Shown here: positions 9,365 to 18,620 of the stretch, piece after piece
How the letters are laid out: each line of letters opens with the position of its first letter
How positions within the stretch are numbered: the first letter of the stretch is position 1
DNA from: Paenibacillus_E qinlingensis
GTDB taxonomy: Bacteria > Bacillota > Bacilli > Paenibacillales > NBRC-103111
Reading direction: 5' to 3'
Assembly: GCF_028746185.1 (NCBI RefSeq)
Contig: NZ_JAQIVH010000053.1
Location: 124,001 to 188,000, forward strand
DNA: 64,000 nt
The notes under the pieces: generated by a model
What the model saw: only the letters and a program-made list of their open reading frames with translations
Told to the model about the DNA's origin: nothing
Database searches by the model: none
Program-made: the position numbers and the translations under genes

Positions 9365-10447
9365 ATGAGTAAGCCACTTGTCAGCCAAGCAAATTATGAA
9401 GTGACCACAGAAAAGGTTGAGCCATTGCAGGTTCTTGCTCCAGACGGCACAGTCGTAAATTCCGACAAAATGCCGAAGCTTAGCGATGAACAATTAAAAG
9501 AATTAATGAGAAGAATGGTATTTACACGCGTATGGGATGAAAGAGCAGTTAATCTTGGTCGTCAAGGCCGTCTTGGTTTCTATGCACCGGTTTCTGGTCA
9601 AGAAGCATCCATGATCGGTAGTGAATTTGCCCTAAATAAAGACGATTTCATTTGCCCTGGTTACCGCGATATGCCGCAACTGGTATGGCACGGTCTTCCG
9701 CTTTATCAAGCATTCTTGTATTCCCGCGGTCATCAACATGGCGGACAAATTCCGCAAGATGTTCACGTACTTATGCCACAAATTATTATCGGCGCACAAA
9801 TTCTTCACGCAACAGGCGTAGCGATGGCTTTCAAAAAGCGCAACCAACCGCGTGTAGCAATTACTTACACAGGTGACGGCGGAAGCTCTGAAGGTGATTT
9901 CTACGAAGGTATGAACTTTGCAGGCGCATTTAAATTGCCTGTCATTTACTTTGTACAAAACAATGGTTACGCGATTACAACACCTTATTCGAAACAAACA
10001 GGAGCACTTTCTGTTGCACATAAATCCGTTGCTGCGGGTATCAAAGGCGTGCAAGTAGACGGCATGGACGTTCTAGCTGTAGTTCAAGCTGTTACAGAAG
10101 CTGCTGAAAGAGGACGCAGAGGCGAAGGCGCTACGTTGATCGAAGCATTAACATACCGTTTCCGTCCACATTCCTTGGCCGATGATACGACGAAATACCG
10201 TACTAAAGACGAAGAGTCTGATTGGGAACCAAGAGATCCGCTTACACGTATGCGTTTGTTCTTGACGAAAAAAGGTCTTTGGAGCGAAGAAGAAGAAGCG
10301 AAAGTGAAGGAAGAAGCGAAAGCTACTGTTGCTGAGCACATCAAAAAAGCGGAAGAAACAGAGAAAATGACAGTCGCTGGTTTGATCGACTCCATGTTCG
10401 AAGTTACGCCTTCACATTTGGAAGAACAAAAAGAATTGTATAAATAG
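9365..10447 (+). CDS. pdhA: Pyruvate dehydrogenase E1 component, alpha subunit
   Basis: A 360-residue E1-alpha subunit. With PdhB it decarboxylates pyruvate using thiamine diphosphate and passes the acetyl group to the lipoyl arm of E2. The TPP-binding motif begins at GDGGSSEGDFYEGMNFAG and ends with the paired Asn of FVQNN. RFRPHSLADD is the conserved loop near the C-terminus. The ATG follows AGAGGTGA by a few nt. It is the first of four tightly spaced genes, all with strong ribosome sites, that encode the whole complex. Branched-chain or acetoin dehydrogenase E1 is a less likely alternative given the order E1a-E1b-E2-E3 and the similarity to Bacillus PdhA. Confidence 0.95.
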   Translation: MSKPLVSQANYEVTTEKVEPLQVLAPDGTVVNSDKMPKLSDEQLKELMRRMVFTRVWDERAVNLGRQGRLGFYAPVSGQEASMIGSEFALNKDDFICPGYRDMPQLVWHGLPLYQAFLYSRGHQHGGQIPQDVHVLMPQIIIGAQILHATGVAMAFKKRNQPRVAITYTGDGGSSEGDFYEGMNFAGAFKLPVIYFVQNNGYAITTPYSKQTGALSVAHKSVAAGIKGVQVDGMDVLAVVQAVTEAAERGRRGEGATLIEALTYRFRPHSLADDTTKYRTKDEESDWEPRDPLTRMRLFLTKKGLWSEEEEAKVKEEAKATVAEHIKKAEETEKMTVAGLIDSMFEVTPSHLEEQKELYK

Positions 10448-10494
10448 AGTAAACGTTCGAAACAAGTTTTAACTTTAGGAGGCACAGAGTAGTC

Positions 10495-11475
10495 ATGGCA
10501 CAAATGACAATGATTCAAGCGATAAAAGACGCGATGCGCGTAGAATTAGAAAGAGATCCTAATGTTATTTTGTTCGGTGAAGACGTTGGTAACGTTGGTG
10601 GCGTGTTCCGTGCAACAGAAGGCTTACAAAAAGAATTCGGCGAAGAGCGCGTATTCGATACGCCTCTTGCTGAGTCCGCAATCGGCGGACTTGCGGTTGG
10701 TTTAGGCGTACAGGGCTTCCGCCCAATCGCTGAAATCCAATTCGTAGGTTTCATCTACGAAGCACTTGACCAAATTTGCGTGCAAGCAGCTCGTATGCGT
10801 TACCGTTCCGGTGGTCGTTATAACTCTCCAATCGTATTCCGTACGCCTTTTGGCGGCGGGGTGAAAGCGGCTGAGCTTCATACGGATGCACTTGAAGGCC
10901 TACTTGTTCAAACACCAGGGATTAAAGTCGTTGTTCCTTCCAACCCTTATGACGCGAAAGGGCTACTAATTGCAGCGATTCGCGATAATGACCCTGTTTT
11001 CTTCATGGAGCATTTGAACTTATACCGTGCTTTCCGCGGCGAAGTACCAGAAGGCGAATATACTGTCGAGCTTGGCAAAGCGAATGTTGTTAAAGAAGGT
11101 TCTGACGTTACAATCATTACTTACGGCGCTATGGTTCACACATCCATGAAAGCCGCTGAAGAAATTGAAAAAACAGAAGGTGTGAAAGTCGAAGTTATCG
11201 ACCTTCGTACACTTCTTCCATTGGATATTGATACCATTGTTACTTCCATTAAGAAAACAAACCGCGCGATTATCGTTCAAGAAGCGCAAAAAACTTCTGG
11301 AGTAGCCGCAGAGGTTATTGCTCAAATTAATGAGAAAGCGATTCTACATTTGGAAGCACCGGTTCTACGTATTTCACCACCAGATACCGTGTATCCATTT
11401 GCACAAATCGAAGATGCTTGGTTGCCAAGTCCAGCAAGCGTTATTGCTGGAATTAAGAAAGTACTTGAATTTTAA
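10495..11475 (+). CDS. pdhB: Pyruvate dehydrogenase E1 component, beta subunit
   Basis: A 326-residue transketolase-like E1-beta subunit, forming the alpha2beta2 E1 with PdhA. Recognisable segments are MIQAIKDAMRVELERDPNV at the start, FGEDVGNVGGVFRATEGLQ, GLAVGLGVQGFRPIAEIQF, and the C-terminal transketolase domain with VIDLRTLLPLDID. The ATG is preceded by TAGGAGGC at a normal distance. The gene lies 47 nt after pdhA and 34 nt before pdhC, with no terminator between them. Confidence 0.96.
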   Translation: MAQMTMIQAIKDAMRVELERDPNVILFGEDVGNVGGVFRATEGLQKEFGEERVFDTPLAESAIGGLAVGLGVQGFRPIAEIQFVGFIYEALDQICVQAARMRYRSGGRYNSPIVFRTPFGGGVKAAELHTDALEGLLVQTPGIKVVVPSNPYDAKGLLIAAIRDNDPVFFMEHLNLYRAFRGEVPEGEYTVELGKANVVKEGSDVTIITYGAMVHTSMKAAEEIEKTEGVKVEVIDLRTLLPLDIDTIVTSIKKTNRAIIVQEAQKTSGVAAEVIAQINEKAILHLEAPVLRISPPDTVYPFAQIEDAWLPSPASVIAGIKKVLEF

Positions 11476-11509
11476 TTCACCCAGTCGAAGGTAACAGGAG
11501 GTCGTACAC

Positions 11510-12841
11510 GTGGCATTGTTTGAATACAAGTTCCCAGAGCTTGGTGAAGGCATACATGAAGGCGAGATCGTGAAAATGTTAGTTAAAGCGGGTGACACCG
11601 TAACTGACGAAACGATTCTTATGGAAGTACAGAATGATAAAGCAGTCGTTGAAGTTCCTTGTCCGGTTGAAGGCAAGATCGTCAGCGTTGCTGTCAAAGA
11701 TGGACAAGTCTGCACAATCGGCGAGCTTGTGATGACGATTGAAGTGACAGGCGAGATGCCTGCGGCTTCGATGCATCAAGGTTCCAGCCACGCGGCACCA
11801 GCCGTGGCGGTAGCAACTCCACCTGCTGCTGCACCAGCAGCAGTAGCGGTAGCAACACCAGCAGCACCTGCGGCGGCTGCACCAGCACCAGCCGCGCCAA
11901 CGGGTGGCGCGCGTGAAGTGCTTGCGACGCCTAGCGTGCGCAAGCTCGCAAGAGAGAAAGGCATCACACTCGCAGAGGTGACGCCTACAGGGAAGCACGG
12001 CCGCGTAACACGCGAGGACGTGGAAGGCTTTGGAGGAGCGGGCGCAACAGCGGCTCCGGCAGCAACGGAAGCTGCTCCTGCAGCAGCTGAATCCGCAGCA
12101 CCTGCGGCGTCAGCTGCGCAAGTGGTTACAACAGGCGATCGCGTCGAAGAACGGATTCCGTTCAAAGGCATCCGTAAAATCATTGCTAACGCAATGGTGA
12201 AATCCGTGTACACGGCTCCGCACGTGACATTGATGGATGAAATCGACGTGTCGGCACTAGTCGCACTTCGTGAGCGCACGAAGCCTCTAGCTGAGAAAAA
12301 AGGCGTGAAACTGACATACCTTCCTTTCATCGTGAAAGCTTTGGTTGCAGCTTGCCGTCAATTCCCGGTTATGAACGCGATGATCGACGAAGAGAAGCAA
12401 GAAATCGTCTACAAAAAGTACTACAACATCGGAATCGCGACAGATACAGACAACGGCTTGCTCGTTCCTGTTATCCATGATGCTGACCGTAAAAACGTAT
12501 GGTCGATTGCTTCTTCAATAAAAGATTTGGCTGTTCGCGGTCGTGAAGGCAAATTGTCTCCGAACGAAATGAAAGGCGGCACCATTTCGATCACGAACAT
12601 TGGTTCCGTTGGCGGTATGTTCTTCACTCCGGTTATCAACTTCCCTGAAGTTGCGATCCTAGGCGCAGGCCGTATCACAGAAAAACCAGTTGTGAAAAAC
12701 GGTGAAATTGCCGTTGGACACGTTATGGCGCTTTCCTTGAGTTTCGATCACCGTATCGTTGACGGAGCGACAGCACAAAGCTTCTTGAACTACATCAAAC
12801 AGCTTCTGGCTGATCCAGAGCTTCTCGTCTTGGAGGTGTAA
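11510..12841 (+). CDS. pdhC: Dihydrolipoamide acetyltransferase (PDH E2)
   Basis: A 443-residue E2 core protein that transfers acetyl groups to CoA. The order is one lipoyl domain (residues 1-80, lipoylated Lys44 in EVQNDKAVVEV), an Ala/Pro-rich swinging linker, the peripheral-subunit-binding domain (LATPSVRKLAREKG), a second Ala/Pro linker, and the catalytic domain ending in SFDHRIVDGA with the active-site His414 and Asp418. The start is GTG with ACAGGAGG upstream. The linkers raise local GC content, which explains the base shift at 11.76-12.12 kb. LipL, encoded 1.8 kb upstream, is a candidate for modifying Lys44. Confidence 0.96.
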   Translation: MALFEYKFPELGEGIHEGEIVKMLVKAGDTVTDETILMEVQNDKAVVEVPCPVEGKIVSVAVKDGQVCTIGELVMTIEVTGEMPAASMHQGSSHAAPAVAVATPPAAAPAAVAVATPAAPAAAAPAPAAPTGGAREVLATPSVRKLAREKGITLAEVTPTGKHGRVTREDVEGFGGAGATAAPAATEAAPAAAESAAPAASAAQVVTTGDRVEERIPFKGIRKIIANAMVKSVYTAPHVTLMDEIDVSALVALRERTKPLAEKKGVKLTYLPFIVKALVAACRQFPVMNAMIDEEKQEIVYKKYYNIGIATDTDNGLLVPVIHDADRKNVWSIASSIKDLAVRGREGKLSPNEMKGGTISITNIGSVGGMFFTPVINFPEVAILGAGRITEKPVVKNGEIAVGHVMALSLSFDHRIVDGATAQSFLNYIKQLLADPELLVLEV

Positions 12842-12845
12842 CAAC

Positions 12846-14261
12846 ATGGTAGTGGGAGATGCTTCTCTAGATATAGATTTGTTGGTTATCGGTGCAGGCC
12901 CTGGCGGTTACGTAGCTGCCATCCGGGCTGCTCAACTTGGCCAAAGTGTTCTAATTGTTGATAAAGACGCTTGGGGAGGCGTGTGTTTGAACCGCGGCTG
13001 TATCCCATCCAAAGCTTTGATCTCAGCAGCACATACGTATGAGCACGCTCAGCATGCGGACAGCATCGGGATCTCCGTAGAGAACGTGAAAGTGGACTTT
13101 GCGAAGGTACAAGCTTGGAAAAACAGCATCGTTGCCAAACAAACTGGCGGCGTTAGCGCTTTGCTGAAAGGCAACAAGATCCAAACGTTCCAAGGTGAAG
13201 CGATGTTTATCAATGAGCACGAAGCACGTGTGTTCAATGATGCAGAAGCACCGCGTTACCGCTTCAAAAACTGTATTATCGCAACAGGATCACGTCCAAT
13301 TGAGTTGAAAGCTTTCCCTTACGGCGGAAGAATCATCTCCTCGACGGAAGCGTTGAACTTTCCTGAAATTCCGAAAAGCATGATCGTTATCGGCGGTGGC
13401 TATATCGGAATCGAACTTGGTCAAACGTATGCGAAATTCGGTACGAAAGTTACAGTGTTGGAAGGCTCTGATCACGTGCTTCCAGGCTTCGAGAAAGAAT
13501 TGACGAAGCTGGTTGCTAAGAGTCTTGATAAAGTTGGCGTAGAGGTTCATACGGAAGCCTTGGCGCAATCCTGCACGAAAACAGACAACGATGTTACGGT
13601 TACATTCACAGTTAAAGGCGAAGAGAAACAAGTAACAGCAGATTACGTTCTAGTAACTGTTGGGCGTCGTCCGAACACAGATGGCGAACTTGGACTAGAC
13701 CTTATTAACTTGAAAATGACAGACCGCGGTTTGATTGAAGTCGACAACCAAGGTAGAACGAGCATCCCTCACATTTTCGCAATTGGTGATGTCGTTCCTG
13801 GTCTTTCCTTGGCACACAAAGCTTCTTATGAGGCAAAAGTGGCGGCTGAAGCGATTGCTGGTCACGCTAGTATCGTTGATTACAAAGCAATGCCTGCTGT
13901 TGTATTCTCCGATCCGGAGATTGCTGGCGTAGGTCTTAGCGAAACCGAAGCGAAAGCGCAAGGTATCAATGTTACCATTGGTAAATTCCCTTACGCGGCT
14001 AACGGACGTGCAAACTCTTTGAACGCGGCTCAAGGCTTCGTGAAGCTTGTCGGCGACAAAGAAACTGGCCAATTGCTTGGTGGACAAATCGTAGGACCAG
14101 AAGCTTCGAACTTGATTGGTGAGCTTGCGCTTGCTGTTGAGATGGGCGCTAACCTGGAAGATATCGCGCTTACGATCCATGCACATCCAACATTGACTGA
14201 AATGATTATGGATGCTGCTGAAGGTGCACTTGGACACCCGATTCACCAACTTGGTAAATAA
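12846..14261 (+). CDS. pdhD: Dihydrolipoyl dehydrogenase (PDH E3)
   Basis: A 471-residue flavoprotein that reoxidises dihydrolipoamide with NAD+. The FAD-binding motif is VIGAGPGGYVAA, the redox disulphide is Cys47/Cys52 in GGVCLNRGCIPSKA, the NAD-binding motif is VIGGGYIGIELG, and the interface His-Glu pair is in HAHPTLTE. The ribosome site GGAGGTG overlaps the end of pdhC, so translation is probably coupled. This is the last gene of the operon, followed by a hairpin. Confidence 0.96.
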   Translation: MVVGDASLDIDLLVIGAGPGGYVAAIRAAQLGQSVLIVDKDAWGGVCLNRGCIPSKALISAAHTYEHAQHADSIGISVENVKVDFAKVQAWKNSIVAKQTGGVSALLKGNKIQTFQGEAMFINEHEARVFNDAEAPRYRFKNCIIATGSRPIELKAFPYGGRIISSTEALNFPEIPKSMIVIGGGYIGIELGQTYAKFGTKVTVLEGSDHVLPGFEKELTKLVAKSLDKVGVEVHTEALAQSCTKTDNDVTVTFTVKGEEKQVTADYVLVTVGRRPNTDGELGLDLINLKMTDRGLIEVDNQGRTSIPHIFAIGDVVPGLSLAHKASYEAKVAAEAIAGHASIVDYKAMPAVVFSDPEIAGVGLSETEAKAQGINVTIGKFPYAANGRANSLNAAQGFVKLVGDKETGQLLGGQIVGPEASNLIGELALAVEMGANLEDIALTIHAHPTLTEMIMDAAEGALGHPIHQLGK

Positions 14262-14297
14262 TTTTTTTCATCCGGTTATTTTATGCCTTTAGATAAA

Positions 14298-14344
14298 AGT
14301 CCCGAGAGTTTGGCTGTAAAGCCGCTCTACGGGACTCTTTTCAT
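14298..14344 (+). terminator. Intrinsic terminator of the pdh operon
   Basis: Nested hairpin: AGTCCCG with CGGGACT, AGAG with CTCT inside and a GGC/GCC tip, followed by CTTTTC. The T run is short. Confidence 0.8.
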
Positions 14345-14379
14345 TTCTGTGGGATGGGAAAACGGGAACATGATGATTA

Positions 14380-14409
14380 TTGACGCTGCGAATCGGCTGC
14401 TTATATAAT
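14380..14409 (+). promoter_or_regulatory. Sigma-A promoter of the glycerophosphodiesterase gene
   Basis: TTGACG at 14380, spacer of 18 nt, TATAAT at 14404, about 45 nt upstream of the start codon. Confidence 0.75.
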
Positions 14410-14455
14410 TTGTAGAGGGAGTTATGTAAGCTAAAAAACGTAGGGAGCGTTGCAC

Positions 14456-15190
14456 ATGCATACACCGAAACCGATCATTATTGGTCATCGCGGCGCGGCG
14501 GGTGAAGCTCCAGAGAACACGCTGGCTTCATTTGCATTAGCGCTTTCGCAAGGTGCACAGGCGATTGAATTGGATGTTCATATTACGAAGGATGGCGAGA
14601 TCGTCGTTTGCCATGATGGAACATTGGATCGAACAACGAATGGTTCAGGACTTATTTGCAATCAACAATGGGCAGACATACAGAAACTTGACGCAGGAGC
14701 TTGGTTTTCGGAGAAGTTCAGAGGGGAACGCATCCCCCTTCTAAGTGAGGTATTTGATATAGTGCCGAAGGGTACCCTCATCAATGTGGAAGTGAAGCAT
14801 GCCTACGAAGGGCGTATGGAGAGTGCGCTTCTGGCGTTTTTACGAGAGACTGATGATCGGTACGAAGATGTCGTAGTTTCTTCTTTTGACCATAAAGTGA
14901 TTCAACGTCTAAAACGGGCAGAACCCGCGTTGAAGGTAGGCTTGCTGTATGCAGCGAATCTCATTGACCATGCGGCATATGCGAAACTGCTTGAGGTTGA
15001 GGTCTACTCCCTGCATCCGCATCACCATTCCTTTGAAAGAGAGGATATAGCGTTGGCCGCGTCAGATGGGCTAGCTGTTTACCCCTACACAGTGAATGAA
15101 CTTACGGACTACCAACGGATGATTGAATCCGGTGTCACGGGGATCATCACAGATTTTCCGGGCAGGTTGAAAGCATTTTTAAATATATAG
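14456..15190 (+). CDS. Glycerophosphodiester phosphodiesterase
   Basis: About 244 residues, a GDPD-family TIM-barrel enzyme that splits glycerophosphodiesters from deacylated phospholipids into glycerol-3-phosphate and the head-group alcohol. Catalytic motifs are HRGAAGEAPENT, AIELDVHITKDG (metal ligands) and VVCHDGTLDRTTNG (catalytic His). There is no signal peptide, so it should act in the cytoplasm, unlike secreted GlpQ. I chose the ATG at 14456, with TAGGGAG 8 nt upstream; a TTG two codons earlier is possible. It has its own promoter and is followed by an acyltransferase/ligase and a lipid kinase, suggesting phospholipid turnover. Confidence 0.92.
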   Translation: MHTPKPIIIGHRGAAGEAPENTLASFALALSQGAQAIELDVHITKDGEIVVCHDGTLDRTTNGSGLICNQQWADIQKLDAGAWFSEKFRGERIPLLSEVFDIVPKGTLINVEVKHAYEGRMESALLAFLRETDDRYEDVVVSSFDHKVIQRLKRAEPALKVGLLYAANLIDHAAYAKLLEVEVYSLHPHHHSFEREDIALAASDGLAVYPYTVNELTDYQRMIESGVTGIITDFPGRLKAFLNI

Positions 15191-15194
15191 CCAA

Positions 15195-15242
15195 GAATAA
15201 ATAGACCGAAGCATACACATGCCGAGGTCTTATTTCTTTTTC
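15195..15242 (+). terminator. Probable terminator after the glycerophosphodiesterase gene
   Basis: Stem AAATAGACC with GGTCTTATTT (one bulged T), then CTTTTTCCC. Confidence 0.55.
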
Positions 15243-15298
15243 CCGCATACAATGAACTATTGACAGACTCGAACGAGATACCAATAGGGGGAATTTCC

Positions 15299-17473
15299 AT
15301 GTTCAAATGGATGTTCGTTACGCTAGTAAGGCTTTTACTTCCGTGCTTGCGTCTGTTTGTGTTGCTTGCTTTTAAGGTGAAAGTGACGGGCATGGAGAAA
15401 CTCGATATGACGAGCAAAACAGTTCTTATTCCGAACCACGTATCGTTGTTGGATGCGGTGGTGCTCGCTTTGATTTTGCCTAAAGATGTGGCATTCGTAG
15501 TGAATACGAACATTGCGAAGCGATTTGCGTGGATACTCCACTTCAGGGCACATATCACTGTGGATACCTCGAACCCGTATGCAGTTCGTACCATGCTGAA
15601 AACGATTCAAAGTGGAACACCTCTTGTCATTTTTCCGGAAGGACGGATCACGACGACAGGTGGCATGATGAAAATATATGGTGGCATCGGATACCTTGCC
15701 CTACGTTCACAGGCACGCATTGTGCCGATTTCTATTGAGGGTTTGGAGCATTCGAAGCTCTCCTATTTACGTGGAAAAATAAAGCAGCGCTGGTTGCCGA
15801 GGGTGAACATTGCGTTTGGTGAAGCTTTTCAAGTGACGGCAGGTGATGAGCGGTTCACGAGGAAAGTTCAAAAGGAGCAGGCAACGGAGACGATTCGCGC
15901 TAAGTTGTTGCAACATTTGCTGGATAGTCGGATTCAACCCGAGGTTAATTTATTCAACGAGCTGCTGGCAGCGGCTAGTCGGCATGGTCAATCGCGGGTC
16001 ATTTGCGAAGATGTGATGAGTCATTCATCTTTGACGTATCGGAAACTGCAGCTGAGCAGCTATACATTGGCAGTTCGGTTGGGGAAGCTTTTGGCTGGAC
16101 AAAAGCGGGTTGCCTTACTGCTGCCCAATGCCGCAGGGCATGTGGTAACGTTGTTTGCCCTATTCCGATTAGGCGTTACGCCAGCGATATTGAATTACTC
16201 TGCCGGGAGGCAGGCGATGCTGGAAGCGTGTGAAACGGCCGAAGTGAAGACTGTGCTGACGTCTAAGGTTTTTATCGAGAAGGCGGGTTTATTGGATTTT
16301 ATCCAGAGTGCTAGCGGGTTATTCACGCTTATTTATCTAGAGGATGTTAAGGAAGCGCTAACTTTACAAGATAAGCTCCATGGTATGTTGGATTTTGTGC
16401 AGCGGAAGAAGGGGCCGGTAGGTTCTGATCTCAATGAAGCTGTGCTATTCACATCAGGCAGTGAGAGTAAACCGAAGGGTGTCGTGCTAACGCACCGAAA
16501 TATTTGTGCGAATATACAACAGGCGAGGCTTGTAATTGCCTTTAATAGTTCTGATAGCGTGCTTGGCAGCATGCCGATGTTTCATTCGTTCGGGCTGACA
16601 GCGGGAACGATGCTTCCAATTCTTTCGGGAGTGAAGCTGGTTCTATATCCCAATCCCTTGCATTACAAAGTCATTCCAGAGCTCGTATATGACCGGAATA
16701 TTACGATTTTATTCGGCACATCCACGTTCCTTGGAGCTTACGCGAGAACGGCGCATCCCTATGATTTTGCCCATTCCTTACGATATGTTGTGGCTGGTGC
16801 TGAAAGGTTGAAAGAGGAAGTCCGTCAAATATGGCAGGATAAATTCGGAATTCGCATTCTGGAGGGCTATGGAACGACGGAAACTACGCCTGTTATTTCA
16901 CTGAACACGCCGATGAACGCGAAGAAAGGCTCTGTCGGCAAATTGCTGCCTGGCATCGAAGCTGTCATTGAAGCAGTAGATGGGATTGCAACAGGTGGTC
17001 ATTTGCTCGTTAAGGGTCCTAACGTGATGAAAGGCTATTTGATTCATAGTCGGGGTTTCGTTCCTGCTTCGGAGTGGTATAGCACCGGGGATATCGTGAC
17101 ATTGGATGATCAGGGCTACTTGTTCATTCAAGCGCGTTTGCAGTCTTTTGCTAAAATAGGTGGTGAAAAAGTATCGCTTCTGATGGTAGAAGAGCTCGTA
17201 TCTAAGAGTTTGGCTGCACCTGCGGTTTGTGCTGCGGTACATGTGCCTGATCGGAGAAAAGGTGAGCGAATCATTGTTTATCACACCAGTAAGGTGAGTC
17301 CTCTTGAAGCGGTTCGCGAGTCGATGAGGCAGGCGGGGCAACCGTCGATTTATATGCCTTCAGAGTTTCGTTATATCGAGAAACTGCCGCTATTGGGCAG
17401 TGGGAAGATTGATTATGTGACGATGAAGCATTGGGCACTGACAAATGATGGTGGAAGTTCACCCACAGCTTAA
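15299..17473 (+). CDS. aas: Bifunctional acyltransferase / acyl-ACP synthetase, Aas-like
   Basis: About 724 residues in two parts. The N-terminal 220 residues are a PlsC-type acyltransferase with the HX4D motif (NHVSLLDAVV, His47 and Asp52) and FPEGRITTTGG. The rest is an AMP-forming ligase with LFTSGSESKPKGVVLTHRN and EGYGTTETTPV. This fusion matches E. coli Aas (719 residues), which reacylates lyso-phospholipids using acyl-ACP made by its own ligase domain. A closely related use in fatty acid salvage is possible. The ATG at 15299 has AGGGGGAA 7 nt upstream. No lysophospholipid flippase (LplT) gene is adjacent. The gene is convergent with a lipid kinase gene, and the two stop codons fall in one palindrome. 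Confidence 0.85.
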   Translation: MFKWMFVTLVRLLLPCLRLFVLLAFKVKVTGMEKLDMTSKTVLIPNHVSLLDAVVLALILPKDVAFVVNTNIAKRFAWILHFRAHITVDTSNPYAVRTMLKTIQSGTPLVIFPEGRITTTGGMMKIYGGIGYLALRSQARIVPISIEGLEHSKLSYLRGKIKQRWLPRVNIAFGEAFQVTAGDERFTRKVQKEQATETIRAKLLQHLLDSRIQPEVNLFNELLAAASRHGQSRVICEDVMSHSSLTYRKLQLSSYTLAVRLGKLLAGQKRVALLLPNAAGHVVTLFALFRLGVTPAILNYSAGRQAMLEACETAEVKTVLTSKVFIEKAGLLDFIQSASGLFTLIYLEDVKEALTLQDKLHGMLDFVQRKKGPVGSDLNEAVLFTSGSESKPKGVVLTHRNICANIQQARLVIAFNSSDSVLGSMPMFHSFGLTAGTMLPILSGVKLVLYPNPLHYKVIPELVYDRNITILFGTSTFLGAYARTAHPYDFAHSLRYVVAGAERLKEEVRQIWQDKFGIRILEGYGTTETTPVISLNTPMNAKKGSVGKLLPGIEAVIEAVDGIATGGHLLVKGPNVMKGYLIHSRGFVPASEWYSTGDIVTLDDQGYLFIQARLQSFAKIGGEKVSLLMVEELVSKSLAAPAVCAAVHVPDRRKGERIIVYHTSKVSPLEAVRESMRQAGQPSIYMPSEFRYIEKLPLLGSGKIDYVTMKHWALTNDGGSSPTA

Positions 17474-17482
17474 GCTGTGGGT
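17461..17482. terminator. Perfect 22-bp palindrome holding both convergent stop codons
   Basis: ACCCACAGCTT followed by its exact reverse complement. The TAA of the aas-like gene and the TAA of the opposite lipid kinase gene overlap at its centre. GGGTTTTG follows on the + side, so it may act as a weak bidirectional terminator. Confidence 0.6.
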
Positions 17483-18414
17483 TTTGAACGTATGACGGTA
17501 ATGGCGGCGGGGATGAGTTCAATTTGCAGCGGCGTGGAGCCAGCAAACTCCCCATCGGCTTGGACAAGCAAGGGATTTTCAGTTCGAATGGAAATCGATT
17601 TTCCTTTGTAAAAAGAGACAGCAGGATGCTGGGTGTGTTTGCCCTGGTACACGGTGAAAAGAACGGGTAGGAGGCGAAGGCGACTCTTGCTTTGAATCAC
17701 CACAACATCGGCCATACCGTCTGTTGGACTTGCTGTTGGGCAAATCTGAATGGCGCCCCCGTAAAAAGGGATATTCGCAACGGCAGCCAACCACATGTTA
17801 GGTAATTTCGTTACGCGGCCATCTACTTCTATCCAAGCGGTGGAAGGTTGATAAGTTCCGAACACACGAAGTATAGAAATGAAATAGGATAGCTTTCCTA
17901 GTCCTAGGCGGTTGAGGAACTTTTTGTAGCTGGCTTCATTCGTAATCTTGGCAACCATCCCGTCAAAGCCTGCGCCAATGCTATTAACGGCGACTTGATT
18001 AATCTGAATGGCATAAAGTAGGTCAATTTGCAAGGTGTTGGCGGCATGAAGGGCAATATGTAGAGCTTCAAGTGGATGATTAGGGATACCGTAGGCTTTG
18101 GCAAAATCATTCCCTGTTCCTGCTGGAATAATGGCGAGGGAACAGAATGGAGTGGAGTGGTTGCTAGTCTGAAGCTGCCAAACACCACCTGCTACTTCAT
18201 GAACGGTGCCATCTCCGCCAATGATGATAATCCGTTGAACATGATGTTCTTGAATCAGTGTAATGGCCAGTTGCGTTGCTTCACCTGCTTGGGTTGTTAA
18301 TTTGGCTAGATAAGTGATTCGATTTGTTTGGAGGTAGGATTGGACTTCTCCCCAGATGTGAGCTCCTCTGCCATTGCCTGAAAGCGGGTTCACAATGATT
18401 CCGATTTTTCCCAT
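17470..18414 (-). CDS. Diacylglycerol kinase family lipid kinase (DagK/YegS type)
   Basis: A 314-residue soluble lipid kinase of the DAGK catalytic family; homologues such as Bacillus DgkB phosphorylate diacylglycerol to phosphatidic acid. Motifs are the N-terminal IIVNPLSGNGRG, the nucleotide-binding GGDGTVHEVAGG (residues 66-77), PAGTGNDFAKA, and the C-terminal LVQADGEF. The start has GGGGGTATT upstream on this strand. Its last residues SKPTA mirror the SSPTA end of the convergent aas-like protein because both are encoded in the same palindrome. Context with GDPD and Aas-like genes supports a role in lipid recycling. YegS-like phosphatidylglycerol kinase is an alternative. Confidence 0.9.
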   Translation of the reverse strand: MGKIGIIVNPLSGNGRGAHIWGEVQSYLQTNRITYLAKLTTQAGEATQLAITLIQEHHVQRIIIIGGDGTVHEVAGGVWQLQTSNHSTPFCSLAIIPAGTGNDFAKAYGIPNHPLEALHIALHAANTLQIDLLYAIQINQVAVNSIGAGFDGMVAKITNEASYKKFLNRLGLGKLSYFISILRVFGTYQPSTAWIEVDGRVTKLPNMWLAAVANIPFYGGAIQICPTASPTDGMADVVVIQSKSRLRLLPVLFTVYQGKHTQHPAVSFYKGKSISIRTENPLLVQADGEFAGSTPLQIELIPAAITVIRSKPTA

Positions 18415-18620
18415 GTGTAATACCCCCTTATATTATCGTTGATGTGGTAGTATTTGGTAACTGAAGTAGTTGTTCTAGTAAGGTTTATACGAATTTTTCT
18501 TTACATAAAGGAGACTGTTTTGTAAAATAAACCATAGGTTAATTAATTAATCTTGATGTAAGGTTTTGTGCCATGGGAGAGCGGTTTTATGATTTACACT
18601 CGGGGGGAGAATGGGTAACT

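Noticed and set aside
11579..12330. Open frames antisense to pdhC
   Set aside because: They arise from the Ala/Pro-rich linker codons; the plus-strand gene is certain.
15260..15265. TTGACA as a -35 box or TTG as start of the aas-like gene
   Set aside because: No -10 lies at a suitable distance, and the ATG at 15299 has a strong ribosome site.
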